Shown one piece after another: positions 46,378-54,727 of a stretch of 64,000 nucleotides of DNA. The stretch lies in contig CBDDOY010000001.1 in the NCBI GenBank assembly GCA_965232165.1, forward strand, positions 1,798,001 through 1,862,000, written 5' to 3'. This DNA is from UBA2779 sp965232165 (GTDB taxonomy: Bacteria; Spirochaetota; Spirochaetia; DSM-2461). The notes under the pieces were generated by a model, which worked only from the letters and a program-made list of their open reading frames with translations, ran no database searches and was not told the DNA's origin. Both the position numbers and the translations under genes were made by a program. Each line of letters opens with the position of its first letter. Position 1 is the stretch's first letter.

Positions 46378-46662
46378 GAAGATGATGATCCATTTGTACT
46401 TAGGGGCATCCTGCGGTGCGGGAAATGCGACCGCCCGATGACTACCTCTTCAAGTCGCATCAGAAGCAGGACCGATGGCAATCTTAAGGTACACCGCTGC
46501 TGCCGCCGTCGCGGAAATGCCGAAGACTCGCCATGCAAACCGTCTGTTCAAGTCGCGGCGCATGTCGTCGAAGGCCAAGTAGAATGGCTACTCGCAAATC
46601 CCTGGAAGATCGTCTCAGCGCCACGAGAAGTAAAAAGACTTCTGTCAAAGCTCTGTGGATGA
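46378..46662 (+). pseudogene. Serine recombinase, C-terminal zinc-ribbon fragment
   Basis: The frame reads DDPFVLRGILRCGKCDRPMTT then HRCCRRRGNAEDSPCKPSVQVAAHVVEGQVEWLLANP, the zinc-ribbon and following helix of large serine recombinases (Cys pairs CGKC and CC...C). The N-terminal resolvase catalytic domain is missing and the frame breaks after 46662. Remnant of an integrated element. Confidence 0.65.
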
Positions 46663-46797
46663 ATGGGGAATGCTTTCATCTACAGAGGAAGCTGCCAGGA
46701 TTCGAGAGATGGTTTGGCCGGCCACTTGGAGTCCAGACCAACGAAATACAAGCATTGTGATTGACGAGATCAATCTGGAGAGGATTGTTGCGGCTGA

Positions 46798-47711
46798 TCA
46801 CCAACGCTCATAATCAAATGCAGACACCATTCGGTCTTGTTCGCTTTTCGAGATTTTGCAGTGCTGAGCAACTTCCCTCCAGTCCTGCACGCCATTCACC
46901 GTGCTTCGAATGATCTCTTCGGCATGCGACTCACCAAGACGAAAATAGGGTGTCACTTCAAGTGCTAGATCGAGGTCTAAGGCATTGTCGGTCTCGGAAA
47001 TATTGAGGCTGAGTCCGGCGCCGTGGGCTGTGGGATTGATGTCGTATGCAGGCGATAACGTCCACCCGTCAGATTCGAGCATGAATCCGTGATTGCGAAG
47101 ATGATCGTCCGTGTTGGGGATACAAATAAAAAACACTATGCGTTTCCACAGTTCTTCCAGGTCTTCATCGGTTCGTGATCCTGAGCGGATCAGGAACTCG
47201 GCTAGTTCCAAGTAACTGGCACCGGATGACGCATCGTCTCCATCCTGGCACCGGATGACGCATCGTCTCCATCCGACCGCTGCAAAAGAGTCATGGCGGA
47301 AGCAAAATGCAGACGGCCGCCATCGGGCGTTCGGTCAAAACGCTTGGACAAGAACGTATGGTGTTTGCTGACGAATTGCTTGGTTTGCGTTGCGGCGCTG
47401 CGAATACCGGCTCGTCTGGCCAGGATGTGAGCCACTTCCTCCCATGCGCCGATGTCGTCGTCGTCTCGTCGGCTGGGGAATTTCGCAATCCATAAAGATC
47501 CGTTTTCATCGAGAACACTCGCTTTGGGCAGGGCTCCCCCGAGGGAACCGCCAGGCGCAATCAACATCTTCAGCCACTTCGAATAGACGGGATGCTCGGG
47601 TGCATCATCCCGCTCCAAATTCAAACTGACCTGTTCGAGTTCATGAAATGAGGTCCAGAGAGGAGATGCCAGATGCTGATTGTCATCCAGAAAAGAACCA
47701 TCGGAAGTCAT
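46798..47711 (-). pseudogene. hipA: HipA-type toxin kinase, frameshifted by a 29-bp duplication
   Basis: Two frames together give most of a HipA serine kinase: GGSLGGALPKASVLDENGSLWIAKF (P-loop-like and ATP site), HTFLSKRFDR and LHFASAMTLLQRSDGDDASSGA in the first. The second continues LELAEFLIRSGSR, then CIPNTDDHLRNHGFM (catalytic loop) and LSPAYDINP (DFG-like). A 29-bp tandem duplication (47216-47273) joins them out of frame; with one copy the reading frame is continuous (SSGASYLELAEF). The N-terminus is also damaged near 47711. No hipB partner is visible. Confidence 0.8.
47216..47273. repeat. 29-bp tandem duplication inside hipA
   Basis: CTGGCACCGGATGACGCATC plus GTCTCCATC occurs twice without change (47216-47244, 47245-47273). 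29 is not a multiple of three, so the duplication shifts the hipA frame. Confidence 0.9.
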
Positions 47712-47934
47712 GCGAAATCGCGTTGAGCGTCAATGCTCTATCCAAAGACGCCAAATGCGGCAGGAGGGTGTGCTTCCAAATCGCCTGCTTCTGCTTCGAT
47801 CTGATGTAATTGGCGATGCATCTGGGCCGTTTCTCAGGAGGCATTTCCTCCGAGACATCGTGTCCCTGGGTTTTGAACGCCTCGAAGTCCATGTCAAGCG
47901 CGGCGGTAGTTTCCAGGGAACGCCAGCCGGTCAC
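47683..47934 (-). pseudogene. Unassigned coding relic upstream of hipA
   Basis: The frame PPEKRPRCIANYIRSKQKQAIWK with LLPHLASLDRALTLNAI looks coding but has no start with a ribosome site and runs into hipA. It could be a gene fragment fused by deletion. The stretch 47935-48132 has no gene. Confidence 0.3.
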
Positions 47935-48132
47935 GGGCGGTTGCGAATAGCTTCACTATTCGGTTCTCCGGTCGCTACAATCCGGTTTATGCAGTTGGGG
48001 CAATCCGTCCGCGGATCGCAGCCCGCGGGACAGGCGGAGAGCCCTGTCGCTGGATACCTACCGGAAACCGCCGAAAAGTGTCGGGAGGGGAGCGGTGGAT
48101 TGGGTGAGTGGAGCGATAGCTGGAAATTGAGT

Positions 48133-48138
48133 TTGACA
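48133..48138 (+). promoter_or_regulatory. -35 box separated from its -10 box by the IS256 element
   Basis: TTGACA at 48133-48138 and TATCAT at 49566-49571. If the IS and one 9-bp duplication are removed, they are exactly 17 bases apart and would form a strong promoter reading right, towards the XRE gene at 49639. Confidence 0.6.
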
Positions 48139-48154
48139 TTTGCAACATGTTCAT

Positions 48155-49555
48155 GAGATATAATCAAAAGTTGTGGATGGGGTAAAAAAAGAGCAAATCC
48201 TTCTGTAAAATAATTGGTAATAAAGCCAAACAGAAAGGAGATGCTCTATGGAAGAGTTTACAACAAACGGAAATGATTCGGAAGTGCTGAAAAGCGAAAC
48301 AGAATCGGTTTTGGATCAGGTTTTGCGGGAGGGAGCCAGAAAGATGCTTATTCATGCCCTGGAGTTAGAAATGGAAGACTACATCAATGCCCATGAACAT
48401 GAGCGTGATCAGAATAATCAGCGCAAGGCTGTACGCAATGGCTACCACGCCCAGCGAAAAATTGTGACAGGGGCTGGTCAAATGCAAATCAAGGTTCCAG
48501 GAGTGGATGACAGGAAATTAAAGAGCAGGCGAGAGGATCGCTTCACCAGTGCCATACTGCCAGCCTATATGCGCAGAACTCCCAGTATCGACAACCTTGT
48601 TCCGGCGCTGTACCTCAGCGGTGTGTCCACATCCGCTTTCCAGACGGCTCTTGCCTCGATTCTGGGTGAAGGTATTGCCGGACTGTCGGCGACGAACATA
48701 GTCCGCTTGAAAAGGTTCTGGGAAGATGAGTTTCTTCAGTGGGAGAAACGTGATTTGAAAGCTAAGGAATACGCCTGCATCTGGGTGGACGGCATCTGCT
48801 TCAATGTGAGGCTTGATGATCAAAGGAGCTGCATTCTTGTAATCATGGGAGCTGACAGGGATGGGAAGAAGGAACTTCTAGCGGTCAGTGACGGATACAG
48901 GGAAAGCTCACAAAGCTGGAGGGAGATACTGCTCCAACTGAAAGCCCGGGGTCTCACCGCCGCCCCCAGGCTGGCCATTGGGGATGGTGCACTGGGTTTC
49001 TGGAATGCCCTGGATGAAATCTTTCCAGAAACAAAAAAACAGCGTTGCTGGGTGCACAAAACAGCGAATGTGTTAAACAAAATGCCCAGGAATCTCCAGG
49101 GCAAGGCCAAGTCAATGATTCATGAAATGTATATGGCAGATACCGGGCAGAATGCTCTTAAAGCCTATGACTTATTCATTGATTCTTTTCAGGCTAAGTA
49201 CCCCAGGGCCGCCCAGTGTCTGGAAAAGGACAGGGAGAAGCTGTTCACGTTCTACAAATTTCCGGCGATGCACTGGACTCACATCAGGACGACCAACCCG
49301 ATTGAGTCAACCTTTGCTACTGTCCGCCTTAGAACGAAGAGAACCAGGGGCTGTGGTTCAAGGGCGGCAACATTAAGTATGGTTTGGAAGCTCTGCCTGG
49401 AGGCTGAAAAGAACTGGCGAAAGCTACGTGGATACAAGCTGATCCCCAGGGTTATTGAGGGTGTGTTTTGTAAAGATGGAGTCTTCAAGGAAGAGGCCGC
49501 GTGAAAAAAATGAAGGATTCGAAATTTTCTCATCCACAACTATTGACAATAACTC
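48155..49555 (+). mobile_element. IS256-family insertion sequence with 9-bp target duplication
   Basis: 1401 bp. Imperfect inverted ends: GAGATATAATCAAAAGTTGT at the left and the complement of GAGTTATTGTCAATAGTTGT at the right, both followed by GGATG. CATGTTCAT flanks both sides (48146-48154, 49556-49564), the 8-9 bp duplication usual for the family. The transposase is intact. Confidence 0.93.
48248..49504 (+). CDS. IS256-family (mutator-type) transposase
   Basis: 418 residues from ATG 48248 with AAAGGAG upstream. ALELEMEDYINAHEHERDQNNQRKAVRNGYH opens the family pattern. DDE residues: YACIWVDGICFNVRL, AIGDGALGFWNALDEIFP and NPIESTFATVRLRTKRTRGCGS. No frameshift or stop, so probably functional. 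A decayed relative lies at 63135. Confidence 0.93.
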   Translation: MEEFTTNGNDSEVLKSETESVLDQVLREGARKMLIHALELEMEDYINAHEHERDQNNQRKAVRNGYHAQRKIVTGAGQMQIKVPGVDDRKLKSRREDRFTSAILPAYMRRTPSIDNLVPALYLSGVSTSAFQTALASILGEGIAGLSATNIVRLKRFWEDEFLQWEKRDLKAKEYACIWVDGICFNVRLDDQRSCILVIMGADRDGKKELLAVSDGYRESSQSWREILLQLKARGLTAAPRLAIGDGALGFWNALDEIFPETKKQRCWVHKTANVLNKMPRNLQGKAKSMIHEMYMADTGQNALKAYDLFIDSFQAKYPRAAQCLEKDREKLFTFYKFPAMHWTHIRTTNPIESTFATVRLRTKRTRGCGSRAATLSMVWKLCLEAEKNWRKLRGYKLIPRVIEGVFCKDGVFKEEAA

Positions 49556-49638
49556 CATGTTCATGTATCATACGCCATATTATTTGCGATGGCCTTTGAC
49601 TCTAAGCAGTAACTCACGATGAGTACCGGAAAAAAGCA

Positions 49639-49830
49639 ATGCCGAAGACCGGGGATAACGTATTGGCGAAAAAGATAAGGGAGTTGCGCTCCAAGTTAGG
49701 ACTGACGCAGGAACAATTCGCTGTCAAAGTTGGCGTGACCTTCAGTACAGTCAATCGCTGAGAGAGTGGAAAGAGCAAGCCTTCGCCCCTGGCAATGCGG
49801 CAGATCGAGGAGTTGTTTAAACTCATCTGA
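49639..49830 (+). pseudogene. XRE-family regulator with an in-frame TGA
   Basis: From ATG 49639: VLAKKIRELRSKLGLTQEQFAVKVGVTFSTVNR, then TGA (49759-49761), then ESGKSKPSPLAMRQIEELFKLI to 49830. The conserved pattern at this point is NRWExGK, so the TGA replaces Trp. This small HTH often precedes type I methylase genes, as it does here. Its promoter is split by the IS256 element. Confidence 0.8.
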
Positions 49831-49854
49831 GTTTTTATTGTGGAGTGATTGTTT

Positions 49855-50694
49855 ATGAGCAGTGGCCACCAATTTGCAGGTCTCATACCTGAAATGCTCG
49901 TTCGTCGAAGGCGAGAAAAAAGGTGTGTTCGCTTTGTCGGAGCGGGCCTGTCTGCTCAAGTTCAGACAGGCGATGGATCGCACTTGTCCACATGGAAGCT
50001 TCTCCTCGAAAGAATGATCGCCTGGGGTGTCGAGCACCGCATCCGGACCAGCAACATCGTCGTCGCCAATCCAATGTGGAATCGGCCCTTCCCGGCGGAC
50101 ATCCCTGCCAACGACCCCTTCGATCGTTTCCGCGCGGCTGGCGGCATCACCGCCGGTAAGGGCGGCTGGGCCTGGTTGCAGCACACGCTGGCCTGCCTCA
50201 ACAAGAACAGCCGCGCTGCCGTGGTCCTCGACACCGGCACTGCCACACGAGGCTCAGGCTTGAAGAACGAAGACAAGGAACGCAGCATCCGCAAGTGGTT
50301 CGTGGACAACGACCTCGTCGAGGGCGTGATCCTGCACCCCGACAACCTCTTCTACAATGCTGCCGCTCCCGGCATCATCGTGGACCTCAACAAGCGCAAG
50401 GCCGCCTTGCTCAAGGACCGAATCGCGCGGCTCAACGCGAGCAGGCACTTCAAGAAGGACCGGCCTAAGAAACATGAGGAGCCCCCCCCGTCCGCTCGCC
50501 GAGATGTTCAACAAGGCCGAGCGGCTGAGGGTGAACTGGGGGCATATTTTCACAAGATGGGAATCGTTCCCGTGGACGGTCTGTGCAGCACAGACATCGC
50601 CGCAATCGAGTCCATCGATGCCGAGTACTCGTTCTTCTGCCTTGGCCACGCATCAGGCGACAGCTTCGTCGCCTGTGCCAGCCATGAACAGTGA
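49855..50694 (+). pseudogene. Type I methylase (HsdM) core fused to a specificity-subunit scrap
   Basis: From ATG 49855. Residues 65-195 match the N6-adenine methylase core of HsdM: IVVANPMWNRPF (motif IV, NPPW in most), FDRFRAAGGITAGKGGWAWLQHTLACL, AAVVLDTGTATRGS, and VEGVILHPDNLFYNAAAPGIIVDLNKRKA. Motif I and the helical N-terminus are absent; after HFKKDRPKKHEE the sequence jumps to MGIVPVDGLCSTDIAAIESI, which resembles a piece of HsdS. So it is a deletion chimera, not an active enzyme. Confidence 0.7.
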
Positions 50695-52174
50695 CTACAT
50701 GCTCAGAGACGAGATGGAGGAGGAACTGCGACAGCTCCTGCCCGACGATAGACGGTCGATAGTGACGCTGGTTGGACGAGGCGGTATTGGAAAAACATCA
50801 CTGGCCCTGAAGGTCATTCATGACATTTTGAACAATTCCCGATTCGAGGGAATTGTCTGGCTGAGTTCCAGCGATGTGGATCTCCAGCTTTCGGGACCCA
50901 AGCCAGTCTTCCCATCGGTTGTTTCGATGGATGACATCAGCAAAAATTACGCATCCCTTGTCCTCCAAGAGGAGAAATTGAAGGACAAGGAATTCAATGC
51001 GCGTGCCTTTTTCGAGCAGCAACTTCAAGAATCCGATCTCGGTCCGTGCCTCTTTGTATTTGACAATTTCGAAACAACCGACAGCCCCGTAGAAGTGTTC
51101 ACCTGGATTGACACATTCATCCGACTGCCAAACAAGGCTTTGATTACGACGAGACTGCGTGATTTCAAAGGCGACTACCCCCCTGATGTAAAGGGCATGA
51201 CGGACGAGGAAGCCCGGCGGCTCATAAAGCAAACTGCCGCTGCTTTGGGTGCCGATGCCCACCTGAACAGCAAGTATGTCAACGAACTCATCGCCCAATC
51301 CGAGGGACACCCGTACGTCATCAAAATCCTGCTCGGGGAAGTCGCGAAAATGAAGAAGGCGGCGAGTGTACCTCACGTTTTGGCAGGTACCGGCGATATT
51401 CTAACCGCACTTTTTGAGCGAACCTACGCGGCGCTCTCTCCCTGCGCCAAACGTGCCCAGTCTTCCGATATTCCCTACAGCGATCTGTCGGACATCGCGA
51501 ATAAGCTAAACCAATTCCTGCGAGATCATGGGACAGAGATCGATCCATTCCCAAAAGGAGCACTTGCTCAGCGCATTCTCAATGTTCTCATTGAAAGACA
51601 GAACGAAGCCGGCGCAGACGACTTCTCGCGAATGACATGGCTAGCCATCCACCTCAATAAACGCGAAGATGCAGCGAATTTTGTGAACGCCGGTCTCGAT
51701 ATTGACAGCCGACAACCACCACCTACAGAAAATCGCAGAAGGGCTGGGTTTGAACGCGGCCACATCGGAGAGCGAATGATCAGCGATCTCGTCAGCAAGC
51801 GAACACGCAAAGATGTTCGCGTGGGATGGACTCTTCGCGAAATCGAGATGGGGTTCGAAGCCGCGGATATCGATTGCGATCGGAACCATGAACCCGATGT
51901 TTCCGGCCAGCGGCGAGCGTTTATCGAGCAGTATTATCGCACGCCGGACTTCACCAATCCCTACGAAGTGAAGCGGCTGCTCGCCCCTGCCAAAGCATCA
52001 TCGAACGCTCTGAGAGCAACCGGCCCAAGTCCCACGGACGTGAGGAAGCGGAGCGCGTCCTTTGTTTCCAAAATGGAAATAGTCGAGGTCCGGGTGCTGC
52101 CGCGAATTTCAGACATACCGGGCTCACCGTTTATCACAGTGAGGCAGTCGAGCCCATCGGAGTACCATACATGA
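50684..52174 (+). CDS. STAND/NB-ARC-like NTPase
   Basis: From ATG 50684, about 496 residues. Walker A VGRGGIGKTSLALKVI, Walker B CLFVFDNFE, sensor-like ALITTRLRDF and the helical GxP region EGHPYVIKILLGE define a signal-transduction ATPase of the NB-ARC type. The normal N-terminal effector domain is missing, and the preceding sequence is the methylase chimera, so it may be truncated at a rearrangement. After about residue 260 it is helical/unrecognised. Its stop overlaps the next gene's start (ATGA). Such ATPases act in antiphage and cell-death systems. Confidence 0.65.
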   Translation: MNSDYMLRDEMEEELRQLLPDDRRSIVTLVGRGGIGKTSLALKVIHDILNNSRFEGIVWLSSSDVDLQLSGPKPVFPSVVSMDDISKNYASLVLQEEKLKDKEFNARAFFEQQLQESDLGPCLFVFDNFETTDSPVEVFTWIDTFIRLPNKALITTRLRDFKGDYPPDVKGMTDEEARRLIKQTAAALGADAHLNSKYVNELIAQSEGHPYVIKILLGEVAKMKKAASVPHVLAGTGDILTALFERTYAALSPCAKRAQSSDIPYSDLSDIANKLNQFLRDHGTEIDPFPKGALAQRILNVLIERQNEAGADDFSRMTWLAIHLNKREDAANFVNAGLDIDSRQPPPTENRRRAGFERGHIGERMISDLVSKRTRKDVRVGWTLREIEMGFEAADIDCDRNHEPDVSGQRRAFIEQYYRTPDFTNPYEVKRLLAPAKASSNALRATGPSPTDVRKRSASFVSKMEIVEVRVLPRISDIPGSPFITVRQSSPSEYHT

Positions 52175-53832
52175 CGACAAAGAAGAAACAAGGCCCCATT
52201 CGTTCTGGCACAGAGAAATTGAAGACCATTGAATGGGTTGGCGGCACCGTGTTGATGCCTGTCTGCGTTACAGGTGAGGGAGAGCCGTACCGCCCCGAGG
52301 CGCTGTTCTGGATGAGTGCTGAAGGTGCGATTCTCGGCTCCACCATGGCCAAACCGGGAGAGTTGATCCCGATGGCCAGCGCCAGCCTGCGGAATGCCAT
52401 CGAGACGCCGATGTTCGGCCGTCCGCACACCCCGACGCGGGTGCGCGTGTCCTCGGCCGAGCTGGCTGATACTCTCCGTGAGGGCCATCCAGGGATCGAC
52501 ATTGTCTTCGCTCCCACGCCAGAACTCGACGAAGTGTTCGAAATGATGCACGAGAAGATGGACGAAGACGGAGCAGCCGAGCAATCCTACCTGTCACCCG
52601 ACATCGGGCCAGATGTCATGGCATCGTTCTTCCAGGCCGCTGCGGGGCTCTTTCGCTCCAAGCCATGGAAGGTCGTGCCGAGCGATCAGAGCCTGTTCTC
52701 GGTGACCATCGAGAAGTTCGGTCTTCGCGATGCCGCTATATCGGTCATCGGACAGATGGGCCAGAGCATGGGACTCTTGCTCTTTTCGAACTTGGATGAC
52801 TTCGAGGCATACCTCAGCGCGGCCGATGCCATAGAGCACGGTGAGGAGCCCGAGATACCTCCCCACTTCGCCTTGGAGTTCGAGCGTGAGGCGGACCTTG
52901 CCCCTGTGCTGCGCGAGGAGATCGCCGAGCACAACTGGGAAGTTGTGGATGCAAATGCATATCCATGGCTGACGGCTATTGACGAGGAACTGGCGGCGCG
53001 TCCCCCGACTGCTGGCGAGATCGCTATGGCTGAGGCCATCGCCCGCTCCCTTACCAACGTGATGGCTGAGAAGAAAACACTGAGTGCTGCGTGGGAAGGC
53101 GGCGAGCCAGTATCCCGCACGCTCTCAGTAAAGACCCACCAGGGAGAAATCGAGGTGAACCTAGGTGCGCCCTACATGCGTGCACCTGTCGTTTTCGACA
53201 CAACTCACGACATCATGGCCGATCTCGCAGCACTTGTCCGCCAGGATGAGGAGAGCGATCCAAAGGCCCGCAAGCCCCTCGAAGATGAGCTGATGCATCG
53301 TTTCACATCGTCGCCCGAAGCGAAGGACATCGACGAAATCCAGGCCTGCGGCTTTGTGATGGATTTTGCCGCAAACTACTTCGGGCAGACCATCGCGACC
53401 CTTGGCGCATCCGAGTTGAGAGAGATCATCTTCGATATCATCCCGCGCAAGGTGAACATCGACGCATCGGAGGCGCGCTGGTTCATTGAGGAGAATCGCG
53501 CCTTCTACGGCTTCCTTAAGCGGGAATTCCAACTGAAACAGGCTGATGCCTGCCTCAAAGTGCTCGGCGACGCCGCGATCAAAAAACTTGAGGCGGCTCT
53601 TTCCGACAGCAACAACTTCGGCATGGCCAAATCCGTGTTCATGACTGGTGTCGATGCTGGGTTCGATATGCAGTCCAAGGAAGGCATCGAAGCCTGGATG
53701 CAATCCGTGCAGGGCAAGCCGCTGCCGCCGTCGGTGCGCCTGCCTTCGTTTGATGCACCACCGCCGTCAGCGAAGAAGGCAGCAAAGGCGAAGAAGGGCA
53801 AACGCAAGGCAGCCCGCAAGAGGAACAGGTAG
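52171..53832 (+). CDS. Conserved hypothetical protein, 553 residues
   Basis: ATG 52171 overlaps the stop of the STAND gene, so the two are coupled. No motif recognised with certainty. The N-terminus has WVGGTVLMPVCVTGEGEPYRPEALFWMSAEGAILGS; the middle has an acidic helical part; the C-terminal 30 residues are Lys/Ala-rich (KKAAKAKKGKRKAARKRNR), suited to binding nucleic acid. No damage visible. It resembles large uncharacterised bacterial proteins of the DUF6930/7309 kind, by eye only. Confidence 0.6.
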   Translation: MTTKKKQGPIRSGTEKLKTIEWVGGTVLMPVCVTGEGEPYRPEALFWMSAEGAILGSTMAKPGELIPMASASLRNAIETPMFGRPHTPTRVRVSSAELADTLREGHPGIDIVFAPTPELDEVFEMMHEKMDEDGAAEQSYLSPDIGPDVMASFFQAAAGLFRSKPWKVVPSDQSLFSVTIEKFGLRDAAISVIGQMGQSMGLLLFSNLDDFEAYLSAADAIEHGEEPEIPPHFALEFEREADLAPVLREEIAEHNWEVVDANAYPWLTAIDEELAARPPTAGEIAMAEAIARSLTNVMAEKKTLSAAWEGGEPVSRTLSVKTHQGEIEVNLGAPYMRAPVVFDTTHDIMADLAALVRQDEESDPKARKPLEDELMHRFTSSPEAKDIDEIQACGFVMDFAANYFGQTIATLGASELREIIFDIIPRKVNIDASEARWFIEENRAFYGFLKREFQLKQADACLKVLGDAAIKKLEAALSDSNNFGMAKSVFMTGVDAGFDMQSKEGIEAWMQSVQGKPLPPSVRLPSFDAPPPSAKKAAKAKKGKRKAARKRNR

Positions 53833-53835
53833 CCG

Positions 53836-54236
53836 ATGGACACCTCTCCAAACGGTTCCCGCACCCTCAAGGGCAGCGGCAACTTCCCGTACGTTGCCGA
53901 GCGGCGAGGGGTGATCTTCATCGAGCGCAGCCTCAAGCAAGGGCTGCAGTTCGCCAGGCCAAGAATAACACAGAGGGACTACGCTCCCAGGTGCGCAGGA
54001 CCATCACCGCATTCCTGATCACCCAGATGAACAACGGTGCATTCCGCAGCAGGGAGCCCGTGAAGGTCTTCTTTGTGGATGTTTCGGAGACGCTGAACAC
54101 GCCTACGGTGGTCTTCGCCGGGAAGCTCATCGCCAGGGTGGGCCTGGTCACGAACAAACCGGCTGAGTTCATCGTGCTTCGAATTTCCCAGGACACCCGA
54201 GTGCTTGAGGCCGAGCTGGCCGCGGCCGGCGCATGA
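53836..54236 (+). pseudogene. Contractile tail sheath protein, C-terminal remnant (frameshifted)
   Basis: Two frames: GSRTLKGSGNFPYVAERRGVIFIERSLKQGLQFA, then from about 53958 KNNTEGLRSQVRRTITAFLITQMNNGAF and VFFVDVSETLNTPTVVFAGKLIARVGLVTNKPAEFIVLRISQDT. This is the C-terminal part of sheath proteins of phage tails and contractile injection systems. The N-terminal two thirds are gone and a frameshift splits the rest. It lies 17 bases before the tube gene. Confidence 0.8.
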
Positions 54237-54253
54237 GATAGGAGGACGAAACC

Positions 54254-54715
<462 letters not shown>

Positions 54716-54727
54716 GCAGGGGCAGAG

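Noticed and set aside
48155..49555. Reading the promoter split as a coincidence
   Set aside because: Not rejected outright: spacing of exactly 17 after removal of one duplication is persuasive, but no start-site data exist, so it is reported at moderate confidence only.
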